Shown: in pieces, positions 1 to 11,329 of the stretch
Position numbering within the stretch: position 1 is the first letter of the stretch
How the letters are laid out: the number at the start of each line of letters is the position of its first letter
Assembly: GCA_905178155.1 (NCBI GenBank)
Contig: CAJINV010000006.1
Span: forward strand, 1 to 39,523
Length of the DNA: 39,523 nt
Reading direction: 5' to 3'
Source of the DNA: Amoebophrya sp. A120
Lineage: Eukaryota > Sar > Dinophyceae > Syndiniales > Amoebophryaceae
Made by a program: the position numbers and the translations under genes
The notes under the pieces: generated by a model
Databases searched by the model: none
Seen by the model: the letters and a program-made list of their open reading frames with translations, nothing else
Told to the model about the DNA's origin: nothing

Positions 1-362
1 ACATCCGAGCAGTGCAAACAAAAATGCACGGCGAATGAATGTGATACGATACCACATCACGCGCGTGGGAGCAAGAGTCAGCGGAACGAAAAAACATGCT
101 TGCAATATTTTTTGCGGTAGGAGATATTTGAGAAAAAAAAATCGCCGAACCGAAAAAGGCATCCACAAGAAAAATAACCCAACGGCATATCTTCTCGATT
201 TTGCATCGAAAAAGTCTAGGCAAGCTTCTAACGGTATATTAAAGTGCGCAAATGCAACATTTGCAAATGTTTTATGCATTTTAATCATTGCGCGCATAGT
301 TAATCTGGCATTATGATGCATGTAGAAAAAAAACGGGTGTGCGTTTTGTCGCTTTCTTTCAT

Positions 363-480
363 CGTTGTCGTTTGCCCGCGACAAGCGCGGGCCGTTTGGT
401 TGTTGTGCGCAAATCGGCGCGGCCGGTTTTGCGGCTCCACAAGTACATAGACCCCTCACCCGAAAAAGCACGAACACGCG
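363..480. repeat. Dispersed partial copy of the 190-bp satellite
   Basis: GCGGGCCGTTTGGTTGTTGT through CCCTCACCCGAAAAAGCACG matches the unit repeated at 22540-24040 with few changes. Confidence 0.85.
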
Positions 481-760
481 GCGCCCTGGCGTGGTCGACT
501 GCTTGGGCGGTTTTGGGCTCCTTCAAGGGAAACGGCGCGGACCGCGCCGTTTCCCTTGAAAGCATCCGGCCGGCGCCCGTCTCCGCGCCCTGGCGTGGTC
601 GGGTGCTTGGTCGGTTTTCGGCTCCTCCAAGGGAAACGGCGCGGTCCGCGCCGTTTCCCTTTAAAGGATCCGGCCAGCGCCCGTTTCCGCGCCCTGGCGT
701 GGTCGACTGCTTGGGCGGTTTTGGGCTCCTTCAAGGGAAACGGCGCGGCTTTGCGCCATT
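481..760. repeat. 104-bp GC-rich tandem repeat, 2.7 copies
   Basis: Units start at 481, 585 and 689. The first two units hold a palindrome of the type AAACGGCGCG..CGCGCCGTTT. Related DNA in opposite orientation lies at 33030-33178. Confidence 0.9.
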
Positions 761-1302
761 TCTTTCCACTCGTTGAGCTTGGTGCGGCACTCCGTCAGAG
801 TATCGCTATCTGCGTTGCGGACAGGTTGTTTCTTCAGGAGTTGATTGGATTTCCGTTCCTCGGTGGAAGTGGAATTTGGGCTGCTGTTTTGCTGAAATGT
901 GGGACCCATGGTGGTCATGAGCTGCGTCATCTGCTCGAAGCTGAGTGTTGCGCCGGGTTGATTGTTAGGCAGGTCCGGGTTGGGGCTTGTAGGCGCGGTC
1001 GGGTCGGGACTGCGCGATTGCTCGGCGTAGTGCTCATCGTTGCCGCAAAACTGGTCCAGAAGCTGGCCAAAATTTTCGTCGTTCAGAACCGGATGCAAAT
1101 CCCGCTGGAACTTGCTGACCAGTTTGATGATGTAGGGCTTGTCGTTCAGCACCAGGTCGCCCTGTGAAAGCTCGTCCAGCGGCAGCATCTCCGTGACGAA
1201 AGCCCGGCTGTCTTCGTGAAGACAAAGGAAGACGAGCTGCCGATCGTCGACGACGACGCCCCGGTTGGGCAAGAACTTGAGGCATCCGGCGGCTGGCGGC
1301 AT
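661..1302 (-). CDS. Unknown protein running into satellite DNA
   Basis: ATG at 1302, stop at 661, 213 codons. The first 110 residues look like a folded domain (LPNRGVVVDDRQLVFLCL, LPLDELSQGDLVLNDK, DENFGQLLDQFCGND). Then comes a Pro/Ser/Asn/Gln-rich linker and LTECRTKLNEWKEMAQ. The final 30 codons are read from the 104-bp GC-rich repeat (481-760) and are probably not original coding sequence. Either the gene was truncated by repeat spread or an intron begins near 760. No domain is recognised. Confidence 0.5.
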   Translation of the reverse strand: MPPAAGCLKFLPNRGVVVDDRQLVFLCLHEDSRAFVTEMLPLDELSQGDLVLNDKPYIIKLVSKFQRDLHPVLNDENFGQLLDQFCGNDEHYAEQSRSPDPTAPTSPNPDLPNNQPGATLSFEQMTQLMTTMGPTFQQNSSPNSTSTEERKSNQLLKKQPVRNADSDTLTECRTKLNEWKEMAQSRAVSLEGAQNRPSSRPRQGAETGAGRIL

Positions 1303-2180
1303 TTTTGCGTTTCTGTAGCGCGAAATGCGAGAAAATTTTTTGTCGTTGTTGCTGTGTTTCGAAAAAATTTGTTCTCTAATGAGCAAGAGGGTTGATGTAA
1401 GTAGGAAGCGAGTTACTTGATCGCTACAGAGAAGCTTTTGAGTTAGGCACTACAATAGCCATACTTTTTAGTTTTTAAGTGCGACCGCACCTTGGCAATT
1501 ATATAGATTTTCAAAAAATGGCGATAGTTCCGTTCTCTTTTCGAACAAAAAATTGACGGAAAAGTACCAACGTGCCTCTGAAAAAACACAGCGACAAGAA
1601 AACTGAAGCAAAGAAATAGTGGTGGAACGACTTGTAAGATTACGATTGATTTATGACGAACGATTTGGCTGAAGCATTTTGGAAGTCAAAAAAGAAACAA
1701 ACGTGCTCACGACTGTGCACATAATTTTCGCACTTCCCTGTGAAAATACGAAGACGCTGCGTCTGCACCTACGATAGAAGACTGAAACGACCTGTAAGCG
1801 CGATAAAAACTGACGAAGAGTTACTTGGTACTTACTTATGAGGTTGGGTACAGACGAAGGGAAGGGAAACGCGACGAAAAAAAGTTTCACGTTCTCCACC
1901 AATGTTGGAGCAACTAATTTCCACAATGGCAGCAAATTTTTTCGCGTGTTGATGTTTCCCGAAATGCTGTTGACATTTGTGTTGAAAATTCAAATTGTTT
2001 CTGAATTCCGCACGAGAGATTTCCTTTCTCTCTTTCGCACGAAATAGCAATATTTTTGTTCTTCTTCACAAGACTCGAGGTGGCAACACAGTCCTCGTTC
2101 CTTTGCGTTTGATTCGCTTCTTTCTCTTACATCAGCCCGCGCGAGAGGTTTCGGATGTTGTCTCAGTATTTAGCCCGATC
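1303..2180. other. Intergenic, no gene supported
   Basis: AT-rich, stop-rich in all frames at the scale of exons. Would hold the 3' end of the gene stopping at 2181 and the promoter of the gene starting at 1302. Confidence 0.5.
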
Positions 2181-3444
2181 CTAGTTCGCAGACGTCTGCG
2201 ACAGAACGAGATACCCCTTCCGCTGGTACTGCTGCCTGCTTAGGTTGCCGCCCCTGTCGGGGGTCGCAGGGAGCTTCACCTTTCCGGTCCAGAAGTCGCG
2301 CAGCCGTTTTAACCGGTCCTCGCCGTTGTGCTGTGCAAAGGCCAGGATGATAACGAAGAGGAAGTACTCGACGTTTCCCACCTCGCGGTACAGGGTTTCC
2401 GACTTCCGGCTGGCCTTTATCAAAGTACAGAAAACTACTCCAGCCTCACACCCGCTTGGAGCATCGAGGCGGTGTTCATGCGCATGCAGATGAAGCTTCT
2501 ATCGCGGTTCACACTCGCCAAAGAGAGCCTAGCATGCACATAGACTGCTTTGTTGAGATAGTTTCGCACCCTCGTGCCACATCTATCGCAATAAAGGCCG
2601 TGCTTCGTTCCTTGCTCCATAACAAAGGGTTTGGGAGTATGAGGCGGCACAGTTTTCCACTTTGATAAAAGGTTTGTCACGCTGAAGAACGCCGGTGTCG
2701 CATATGACGTCGAATGGGCGGGTGTCCTGTGCAAAAGCGTACCCATCGCTGCAAATCTGCAAACCGAGATTGTCTCCCATGTACCTTCACACGTCAGCCA
2801 TTTTCCACTCGTGTTTGGAATTTCGTCATTCTGCATGCATAGTTGCGCAGCTAATTAGGGACGCGACTGCGCGTTCTCGGCACGGGTGTGCTGCATATCC
2901 AAACTTGTCATGCGTGAGTCCTCTCAAAACTTGTTCTGTGAGTACATACCCAAACTTGTCATGCGGGTTTGTCCACCCGAAACAGATTTTCTACTTTGAC
3001 CATCGTGCAGGTACGTTTTTGCTCAGGATACACGGCCTTCTCGATGCTGCGATTTGTGCTGGACTGGAACTTCTTGACCGAGTTGACCTTTTTCAGGACC
3101 CTGTACACTTCGAGCATGTCATTTGCACGTTCTGGCGAGCCGAGGATGGTCGCTTTGGGAACACCGCACACGATCCGCACGGCGTCGACGAGCAGCTGTT
3201 CGAGACTTTTCCATCCGATTGGAATTTGTTCACCGGTCATGAGCATGAGCTTCGCGTCGCATCCGGTCAGGTGCGTTCCTGTTCGCACCGCGTAGACCTC
3301 GGCGTCGTCCGTCCTCGGCAGCCCGATGTTGTACTTCGTCGACCGCACCTGCCGGAGCTGTTTCAGGAGCATGTTGTGCAGCCTCTCCTTCTCGTCGATC
3401 GGCACGTCGATGACGACTGTAGTGACGGACTCATGCAGGGACGT
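2181..3444 (-). CDS. Unknown protein, 5' exon missing
   Basis: Exon 3444-3031 follows an AG acceptor (GACAGCCCAG) and encodes 138 aa including TTVVIDVPIDEKERLHNML, GIGWKSLEQ-like helices and DMLEVYRVLKKVN. The last exon, about 2412-2181, encodes ETLYREVGNVEYFLFVIIL, a possible membrane helix, then a basic region, and stops at 2181. The intron between them (about 600 nt) starts like family B (TATCCTGAGCAAAAACG) and ends like family D (CTGTACTTTGATA), with AAGGCC repeated at both edges. The first exon was not found. The frame before the acceptor is hydrophobic (TLFLLTAQ) but has no ATG before an upstream stop. The family is not recognised. Confidence 0.5.
2418..3030. mobile_element. Composite or nested element (D-like and B-like ends)
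   Basis: The low end TATCAAAGTACAGAAAACTA is D-like; the high end CGTTTTTGCTCAGGATA is B-like. At about 610 bp it is twice the size of the others. It contains several GCATGACAA motifs. Confidence 0.55.
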
Positions 3445-3459
3445 CTGGGCTGTCAAGAG

Positions 3460-4740
3460 GAAAAGCGTCCCTACAATGCACACCCGAGTGAAGAAAAGCT
3501 GTACTCAGCATGCTATTGCAGTATCTTTGCGTAGTTGTAGTTCGAGAGCAAAATGCTGTTATTTCTAGTCGGTCTTCATCGCACACCGAATCTTCTGCAT
3601 GACAATCTACTGTCGCAGGACTTTTCGGACACATGTGGTCGCAGGATGCACACTGATTTCTTCTGTGTCGATTGTAGGGCATCTCGTTATTCATACTATT
3701 CTTGGTTTGTGCGCCAACATCCTGATTTTTTGCACGGAGGGGGGTTGAATAGTAAACGAAGCATGATCATGTTAAAAATGGCATTGAATTATTCGTCGCT
3801 GTAAATGAAGATTATAATTGCAAACACGACCCTACTTATACCAGATCCGCATTCGAATCTGGCGATGACCCAGGCACTATGGAAAGCAAAAAAGTACTTA
3901 CAGGTCAGGTGAATTGTGTCCAAAAGCTGTTTTCCTCTTCTTGCCACTTGCGCGGCTCATGCAAAGAGTCATGCAAGACATGCGCGGCTCATAGCAAGAG
4001 CCAAATTCAAGATCTGACACTGTACGCCTGCGTTTTGCTTATTGAGGAGCCCTTCAGTTGTACTTGCCGGCGGACGGAAAGAAGATGCTCCAACCTGTTA
4101 TACGATGCGTGGGAGGAGAAAATTATACGTTGTTTTGACCGTGGTTGGAGAAAAATGAGAACATCTGCGTCACGAAACCAATCACTCCATAACATCACAG
4201 AATTTCATTCTCCACAACATCGACAATATACCTGGTCCTCTTCGAGTTCAGCATCGGGGGAAAGCTGTGCTTTCGACTTGGTAGGGAAAATTTTTCTCCA
4301 ACCACGGATGCTGACATTTACTATTCTTTTCCCGGGAGCAGAATAAACTCTGTGCACACTACTATTTAACAAGTATGAATGGTCATGCAGCCTGACAAAA
4401 ATCGCGTCGTGCGTGGTCCGGTGTTTACTTAAACATGAGGCTGTGGTTGGATGCTTGATTTTCACTCTGATATCCGGTGGGGAGTCAGCGTCCAATCCGG
4501 TGCCGCTATGGAGTTAGCAGTGGTCAACAGCGTTTGATCTGACGCAAAGAAGTAGTGTACAGTTCCAGTGATGACCTCGAGGGAGGCACAAGACAGAAAT
4601 CAGAAAAAAAATAAGAGGTGGCTCGGGTGCTCTCTTTAGCGCGCTTTTGCGGTGGGAATCGCACGGGGGGGCGACAGAGGGTACTGCCATGTCAGGGACT
4701 ATGGGCAACTCACAACCAGCACCTCGCAGTCCCGACGTCA
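3460..4740. other. Unresolved region
   Basis: It should contain 5' exons of the gene ending at 2181. One candidate is the minus frame from about 4690 (MAVPSVAPPCD, then a hydrophobic stretch IFFLISVLCL, then a possible GT donor), but the join could not be shown. At 4469 TATCCGGTGG.. and on the minus strand TATCAGAGTGAAAATC resemble a family F end. Confidence 0.3.
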
Positions 4741-4758
4741 CGCCGATCCCGTGGTGTG

Positions 4759-5293
4759 TCAAGAATGTCCACGATGCCAGTGGTGGTGTAGTTGTTTTTC
4801 CGTTTTGATGTACAGCATGTTCATCGCCTTTTCGAAATTGGCCGTGCGTCGGAGGAAGGCGTGTTCACCGGGTCGGAACATGGACGGCAGAAGCCCGCCT
4901 GCCACGCGGCTCCGAAGGCCAAGAACGACACAGGAATTATCGGATGCACATCTTGGTTTCGTCAATAAGTGCAGGAGCTCTCAGTTCGCTCAAGTAGATT
5001 TTCGAAATAAATTTAGTCTACGGCCGGGGGTGCAGCCCGGCACGCAGTACGGGCAACACGCCAAATTCTTGAGCCAATGTTGCTTGAGCCACGAAACGCC
5101 TGCAGCGGGGGTCTGACAAATTCTGGTAGGAACATGCAGGAGCTTTGTCATGCGGAGCAATGTGCGGTCTGTACGGCGCATCAACATGCAAGCTTCTTTG
5201 CATCAGAGTCGCAGCTGTTGCCTGCTGGGCAGCCGATTTTGTGTAGTATGGGACGCGGTTCTCGAGGTCAGTCTTCAGTTGCTTCAGCTGCAT
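4759..5293 (-). CDS. Small unknown basic protein
   Basis: Exons 5293-5204 and 4932-4759 join to 264 nt, 87 aa. The ATG at 5293 follows an in-frame stop. The N-terminus MQLKQLKTDLENRV is coiled-coil-like. The second exon is basic, with NFEKAMNMLYIKTEKQL and a His-rich end (HHHWHRGH), and stops at 4759. The intron carries a degenerate family D end (4938-5203), with flanking repeats no longer matching. Upstream of the ATG, GATAACTAGCAG at about 5310 resembles another element end or an AG acceptor, so a missing 5' exon is possible. Function is unknown. Confidence 0.5.
4938..5203. mobile_element. Degenerate introner, D-like
   Basis: TATCGGATGCACATCTTGGT at one end and GCTTCTTTGCAT at the other. 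The intron of the 87-aa gene. Confidence 0.45.
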
Positions 5294-5582
5294 GTTGGAC
5301 TTGGTACTCTCTGCTAGTTATCAGAGCAAAGCAGGAAGCCCGTCCTCGGGAAGATTTGACTCTGTGTTCCTAGTGCTACTCACAAATCACTTGCGCTGCA
5401 TGGAGTAGAAAAAGTTTATTAAAAGCTGGTCTTAGCAACTGTAGGCAGATAAGCCCTATGTTTTCAATAACTTTTTCGTTTCGCAATTAAGTCTTGCAGA
5501 ACAGAGACCCAGAGCATCGCATGACAAGTTCAAGTAAACGAAAAATGCTACGACCCTGACACGAGTGGAATTCGGGCGAAAT

Positions 5583-8500
5583 CTACTTCCTGCTCTTCCA
5601 TATGGGGCGCTTGAACGACGCCGGTCCAGTGGTCAGCCTCGGGGTCTGGTCTCCGCCCGTCACCTCGGCGGGGTCGTCTGCCGGCTTCTCCAGCGGTGGA
5701 AGTGTGAGGCCCGCGCTGTCGTCTTCCATTTTTGCGAGCTCCGCGGCGTTGAAGTAGGACACTTGGAGGCCGTTGCCCAGGGTGATGGTTTCCGCGTCGC
5801 ATCCTTCTGCGTCCAGGAGCCGCAGGATTTCCCTCCTCACCTTCAACGTGCAAACCGCGAGCAAGTCCGGGGGCATCGCTTGGAGCGATTCCACAGCGCA
5901 TCCTCAGCAAAAATGCCCCCACCCCAAAGCTGTCATGCAAATGCGCATTGACGCGAGCATTTGTAATGCGCATCTACATCTTCTACTCCTGTTTGCAGCA
6001 TTACAAATGCCAAAACACGATTAGAAATGCCTCCTATGGAGTCCATAAGGGGCATTTGCAATCGTGTTTTGGCATTTGTAATGCTGCAAAAAGGAGTGGA
6101 AGATGGCTTTCTCATGCGGTTACCCTTGCTAACCAGCACTACCCTGCAGGTGGAAACCTGTCATGCGCAACTGCCAAAACTTGGAGATTTGCTTTGCAGA
6201 TTCACCAACTTGGCTATAGGGTGGGGCCGTTTTTGCTCAAGATACTGTTGCACGCAGTGCCCCCCCGGACAATTCCACTGTCTCCGACGGAACCAGCACG
6301 GTGCTGTAAAATTGCCGGCTCTCGTAGAGATGACCCAGTGGCAGGACGTGACGGACGCGTTGCGCGTCTTGGACCGAAGCGGCCCCATCCATTCGGACCC
6401 CGAACGGGTTGGCCACTTTCTGCCCAATTGACTGGTAGTGGTCGTATTCTGAGAGCAGCTTTGTTACCCGGGCGTGTATGCATTGCAAATATCAATCTTG
6501 GTCTGGAACACTCTAATTTGTAATGCTAAGCGTGGATCCGATGCAAACAAATCTGTGTTGCATGATCACCAAAAGTTGTGAACTTTTAACCAAGTTGAGA
6601 GCAGACACTTTCTCATGCAGAACAGGCATGATACGGATCTCACAGCATCTGTCATGCTAGGTTCTGCATTCCAGAAGTCATGCGTCATGGAGAATCTGCA
6701 TGACAAGTCTTGCACTCTTCCAGACAAAGACATTTTTGCACTGGATATTGTGAAACGACGGGAGTTCGATTATCCAGGACTTCAGGGACTGCTGGATGGT
6801 ATATGGAATAATATTATCGAATGCAAATATGTCTGGGTCTGCAAGAATGCAACTTGTTTTGCTGCATTTGGATGGCAAAAAAATCTACATTGCATGAGCA
6901 GCAAAAGGAATCTTTTTGTTGCTACGCGGAAGGTGCATTTGTCATGCGGAATAGGCTTCAAGAAGCCCTCAAAAAATCTGTGGTGCTATCGCATGCATCA
7001 CACACATCATGCCTCGTGCAAAGCGTGCATGACAAGTCTTCCAATTTTCCAGACCCAGACATAATTGCATTTGATAAATACCAGGCACCGGCTGCGTCGT
7101 CGACTGGGGTGCTGTTTCGCTGACCGGCTTTGGAGAAGGGCTAGGGATTGTGTTGGTGACAAGTGGTGGTGGTCCCTTCGCTTCCATCTCGACGTAGTGG
7201 GACAACAGCTCGAGTTCGCTCTGGGCCCGCGTGGCGATGTCGATCAGTTTATCCTGAGTAGAAACGTCCCCACCCCATAGTCAAGTTCGTAAATCTGCAA
7301 CACAAATCTCGAAGTTTTGGGAGTTATGCATGACAAGGCTCCATCTGTAGTACTTTGTAGCAAGGGCAGCAGCATCACAAAGACGCCTGCTTATTCTGTT
7401 TACAGCATTACAAATCCGCCCAGAACACGACTACAACTTCCTCTCTCGCGGATGCGTATTACAGATTTTTGTGTAGATGCAAATCTGCATGACAACAACT
7501 ATGGGGTGGAGACTTTTTTACACAGGATACATTTTGTTGTGGAAGCGCGAACCGTAGTTGAAGTACTCCGTCGTGACTATCAAAAGGAAAAATCCCCCCA
7601 CCCCATACTCAAAGGGAGATTTGTATAGTATGATTTGTGATCACAAATCGCGTTGTCATGCTACAAGGTAAGAGATGCAGATTTCAGTGCTGGCTGGCAT
7701 GGGAAAGCTTTGCGTCTTCAGCATGACAGGAAGCAACTGGAAACAGGAAACAGCATGACAAATTTCCTGCAAACGAAGGAACAGCTGCGTCTTTTGGCCT
7801 TCTAGCAATACAAGTCGATTTGTGGTCACAAATCAGCATCACAAATTTCCTTTTTGATATGGGGAGGGGGGATTTTTCCTTTTGATAGTGACCTGGTTCG
7901 TGCTGAACATCGCGCTATCCAAAATGGTGTTCAACAGGTCGGTATGGATTGCAAAAGTGTCTGGTTCTGGAAGAATGCAACGTGTGATGCTATTTTTGGA
8001 ACCTAAAAAAATCTGTATTGCATGACCAGCAAGTACAGGCGTCCAGTTTTTGCGCTGCGGAGAGGGCATTTGTCATGCGGGATAGGCGTCATGATACCCG
8101 CAAAAAATCTGTGATGCTGGGGCATAGTACATCGCAGACATCACGGGCCGTGCAAAATGTGCATGACGAGCCTTGCAATCTTCCAGACCCAGACATATTT
8201 GCATTTGATAGGCGGTGAGTTCAATGTTCGGGTTATCGTGAGACAAGACGTCCCCGCGCCCCATAGATAAGATGGGAAATCTGCTAGAGAAATCGACAGG
8301 CTGTGGCTGTTGCGAATACAAATTTCAGGGTCGGAGTGTAGTTGTATTTCGCAAGTAGTATTCTAGCAGCATCACAGAGCGCAAATACCATGCTGATTCG
8401 AGCAACACAAATTATCTCAAAACACCACCAGAAAATGCTTCTCATGGGAACGAAAGATTTTACGCATGCAGAATTGCATTACAACTCTGGGTTGGGGACG

Positions 8501-10522
8501 TTTTGACACGGGATACGGGTTGCCGCAGTTGATCAAGCAGTCCCGGATGTAGTGTGTCGTGTTCTTATGAAAGTGCGCAACCCCTCCTCCCCCTCCTTTG
8601 TCATGCAAAGTACCAACTCCACGCCTTCCCTCTTGGCACTGTTTGCATGACAAATTTTGGCCGCCAAACTAGCACTAAAACCCTGCGCAAATTTGTCATG
8701 CAAAACTTGCACCCCAGCTGACGCTTGTGTTGCTTCTATTCATGCCCTATAAATGAGGGCGAGGGGGGGTTGTGCACTCTGATAGTTGTTCTCCACGGGT
8801 TCCATCTCTCGGACTATGCATTGCAAATATCGCTCGACGTCTGGAGAAGTGCAAGATTTGTCATGCTTCTATAACTGCAGAGTTTGTCGTGATGCGAGTC
8901 CCCGAGAAAGCTCTTGTCCTGACCATACAGAAAAACACATCGTCATGCAGAATGCGCAGCAGGTGCACTGGCCGTGCAAATTTTTCTCATGCTTGGCTGG
9001 TGATTATTACTGTCATTCTTTACAAGATAGCATTACAAAGTTCGTGGTCGAGAACAATATTTGCATTGCATACCCACCGGGACGCCTTCGGGTGCGAGGA
9101 TGGCTGCGACTTCCGCTAGATTTTCCAGTATCCCGTATCCTGAGTAAAAACGAGCCCACCACCCGATAATCAAGATGGGGATATATTTTTGGCAACACAA
9201 AAAATCCTGAAGTTCCGAGAGTCACGCATCACAAGTTCCACCTCTCTGTGCTGTAGTGCAGGATATCGACAACTACAGCCGCATCACAAAAACACCAGCT
9301 CATCCTGTTTACAGCATTACAAATGTCAAAACTCGGTTTGAAAAAATGCCTCGACTGGGATTTCGCATTACAAATGTTCCGTGTTAATTTTCAAATCCGC
9401 ATGATGAGAACGCTGGAGTGGGGACGTTTTGAGTCAGCATAGCCCGACCGAGACGTTGTACCCTTCTTCCCCACCGAGGAGTTGCGCCATGGTTGCCGGC
9501 GCCGCACTCCGGATCTCCTGCGACGGTTGGAGGGGCGCCCACAGATGCTGCAGCTTCTGCCCGGATTGCACGCATTCTGTTTCCAGCACCGCCAGTGACA
9601 CTTGGCCGCCCGCCGAAAAAAACATGTTGAGAGCGCCGCGGACTTGCACGTCGTATACGACGGCGTTGACTTTGACTCCCTCGGTTCTCGCGGGCTGTTC
9701 TGCACTATTGGGGGAGTGGTGTCTTCTCGCAGCGGCTTCTGCTTGTTTTTGGCGCAGAAGTTTCATCTTGTGCTCACTGTCATCTCTGTTGCCGTCGTAC
9801 GTGAGGTGGACGGGTTTCACTATCGTGTAGAAAAAAGTGTTTCACTGTATGCGATTCATTGTTGAAGTTTTGCATCAAGAGTTCGCTACGCATGACATGC
9901 AGTCCTCCTGAGGGAAAAGATCTTTCAAAACCTGATTTCCTCTTGCATGTGTTGTACAACTAGCAAGACAAATCCGTCTGTGTTGCATTCTTTGCGTCAC
10001 AAGCTCAATACAGGGAAACACTTTTTTCTTCCGATATTCAACGCAGGCGAAGGCGCCACGTTGGACTGGTTGTCAAACACGGTAACTTCACTTCTGCCGT
10101 CATCCGTGAGTGGGGACCTATGGACGCGGAGTGAGTACCATGCAAGAGGACAAAAGAGCTGCAATTTTAGTGCGATTCTGGACCACGATGGAGACGATGC
10201 AAGACACAGAAGCCTGCCATGCGAAACTTTTGTCACACGCAGCATATTTATTTTACCTCATATTTTGATGTACTAAGCTGCGCACAACAAGTTTTTGTGA
10301 TGCAACTTCCTTTGGATGAAAAGAGCCTGCCTGGCTAGTGAGTCGCACCATTGCAGTTTTTTTGTCGGATAAATACACTGGCCGGTTTGTGGTGGGTGAG
10401 ATGCCCGTCTGCAGGAAGAACGCATCGCACAGAAAACCGCTAGCAAAGGGTGTTTGCAGATGTGCAGACAAATTTCGCTCTGGGCATGACAGGTTTGTTC
10501 TTGTGCTGGTTGTAGTATGCAC
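5583..10522 (-). CDS. Large unknown protein split by at least 12 introners
   Basis: Exons: an unresolved 5' exon ending at 10372, then 10133-10037, 9815-9442, 9130-9073, 8809-8785, 8560-8516, 8228-8211, 7937-7888, 7572-7530, 7244-7077, 6809-6748, 6471-6245 and 5893-5583. Removing each element plus five bases keeps one frame through all 12 junctions, giving about 540 aa or more. Visible features: a basic helical segment (KMKLLRQKQAEAAARR), an Ala-rich region, helical stretches such as NTILDSAMFSTNQ and RAQSELELLSHYVEM, and a Pro/Ser/Thr linker (IPSPSPKPVSETAPQ). Three exons are only 18-45 nt. No known domain is recognised. The start is not fixed: the frame is open to about 10522 without a convincing ATG. 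An unplaced signal-like start (MKIVIAIA) lies near 10555 in another frame. Confidence 0.65.
5899..6244. mobile_element. Introner, family B, with long internal hairpin
   Basis: CATCCTCAGCAAAAATGCCC and GCCGTTTTTGCTCAAGATA; flanks CAGCG/CTGTT. Holds a 37-bp internal inverted repeat at 5995-6087. Frame is kept. Confidence 0.8.
6477..6747. mobile_element. Introner, family A
   Basis: TATGCATTGCAAATATCAAT and CATTTTTGCACTGGATA; flanks GCGTG/TTGTG. Confidence 0.8.
6815..7076. mobile_element. Introner, family A
   Basis: TATCGAATGCAAATATGTCT and ATAATTGCATTTGATA; AATAT/AATAC (4 of 5). Confidence 0.85.
7250..7529. mobile_element. Introner, family B
   Basis: TATCCTGAGTAGAAACGTCC and GACTTTTTTACACAGGATA; CAGTT/CATTT (4 of 5). 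Confidence 0.85.
7578..7887. mobile_element. Introner, family C
   Basis: TATCAAAAGGAAAAATCCCC and its inverse ATTTTTCCTTTTGATA; exact repeat GTGAC. Confidence 0.9.
7943..8210. mobile_element. Introner, family A
   Basis: TATGGATTGCAAAAGTGTCT and ATATTTGCATTTGATA; GTCGG/GGCGG (4 of 5). Confidence 0.85.
8234..8515. mobile_element. Introner, family B
   Basis: TATCGTGAGACAAGACGTCC and GACGTTTTGACACGGGATA; exact repeat CGGGT. Confidence 0.9.
8566..8784. mobile_element. Introner, family F (only clear copy)
   Basis: TATGAAAGTGCGCAACCCCT and GGGGTTGTGCACTCTGATA form a distinct terminal inverted repeat; GTTCT/GTTGT (4 of 5). Removal joins VENN to TTHYIRD. Confidence 0.8.
8815..9072. mobile_element. 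Introner, family A
   Basis: TATGCATTGCAAATATCGCT and AATATTTGCATTGCATA; flanks CGGAC/CCCAC. Confidence 0.8.
9136..9441. mobile_element. Introner, family B
   Basis: TATCCTGAGTAAAAACGAGC and GACGTTTTGAGTCAGCATA; TCCCG/GCCCG (4 of 5). Confidence 0.85.
9821..10036. mobile_element. Introner, family D
   Basis: TATCGTGTAGAAAAAAGTGT and ACACTTTTTTCTTCCGATA; TTCAC/TTCAA (4 of 5). Confidence 0.85.
10139..10371. mobile_element. Introner, family D
   Basis: CATGCAAGAGGACAAAAGAG and CAGTTTTTTTGTCGGATA; AGTAC/AATAC (4 of 5). Confidence 0.75.
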
Positions 10523-11329
10523 GGCTGCTCTGGGGCGATGGCGATTACTATTTTCATGACAGAAGAACTTTCACAACACGTCCACCGCTGCGCTAGCATT
10601 TTTCTGTTCCATATTGCTTTTGGTGCTGGCCGGGCGCGTGCACCTGGAAAAAAGACATTATTTCACAGGTCTAAAAGAACGTCAAGCGATTTATTGGTGA
10701 TTTGAGGTTATTTACTCGTCCTGCAAGTGAGCTGTTGAAAACACGCGCAGTTGTGCTACAGAAAATTATCACAGAACAACAGGACTATGGCGAATAAATC
10801 CAGCACAATTATGGAAAGTCCTCATGATGCAATCGTGCAAGAATGAATCAAAACTGACAATAAGACGGTCCTGAGAGAAGATTTTGGACGAAAAAAAAAG
10901 TTCAAGGAGACGCAACAAAACCGAAGATGGAAGGTCTGGAGAGCAGCTGCAGCTGTCTCATGAAAAAAATGTTCACAGCAGACTTCTTTGAATATTGTCA
11001 CGGGTGTCTCAACGGATAGTGTCAACATCGGCAATGGATCAATGTCTTTTTTGGGCGTCTCGAGAACAGCAACATCACAATCAAGAACAGCCTCCTGCTT
11101 TTCAACGCAGACTACTGAAGAGTGTTCGCACGAACATACGAACAGGGAATAGTTTCTTTAGCGCACACAATTGTGAAACAAGTAGGTTCTTTCTCGCGTA
11201 CGAGGGTTTGCTTCGTCGGGTCTTTTTGCAAGACAGCTCTGAATATCTGAAGTTTCTTGGTTTTGTCTACCTCAGCAATTTTCAATTAGCCCCTGCAGCG
11301 AAGTCATCGGAACTACATCACGTCGCTGG

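Noticed and set aside
4205-4495. 96-aa minus-strand frame as an exon
   Set aside because: Begins at an element-like TATCAGAGTG end and contains element motifs (GCATGACC); no in-frame partner was found.
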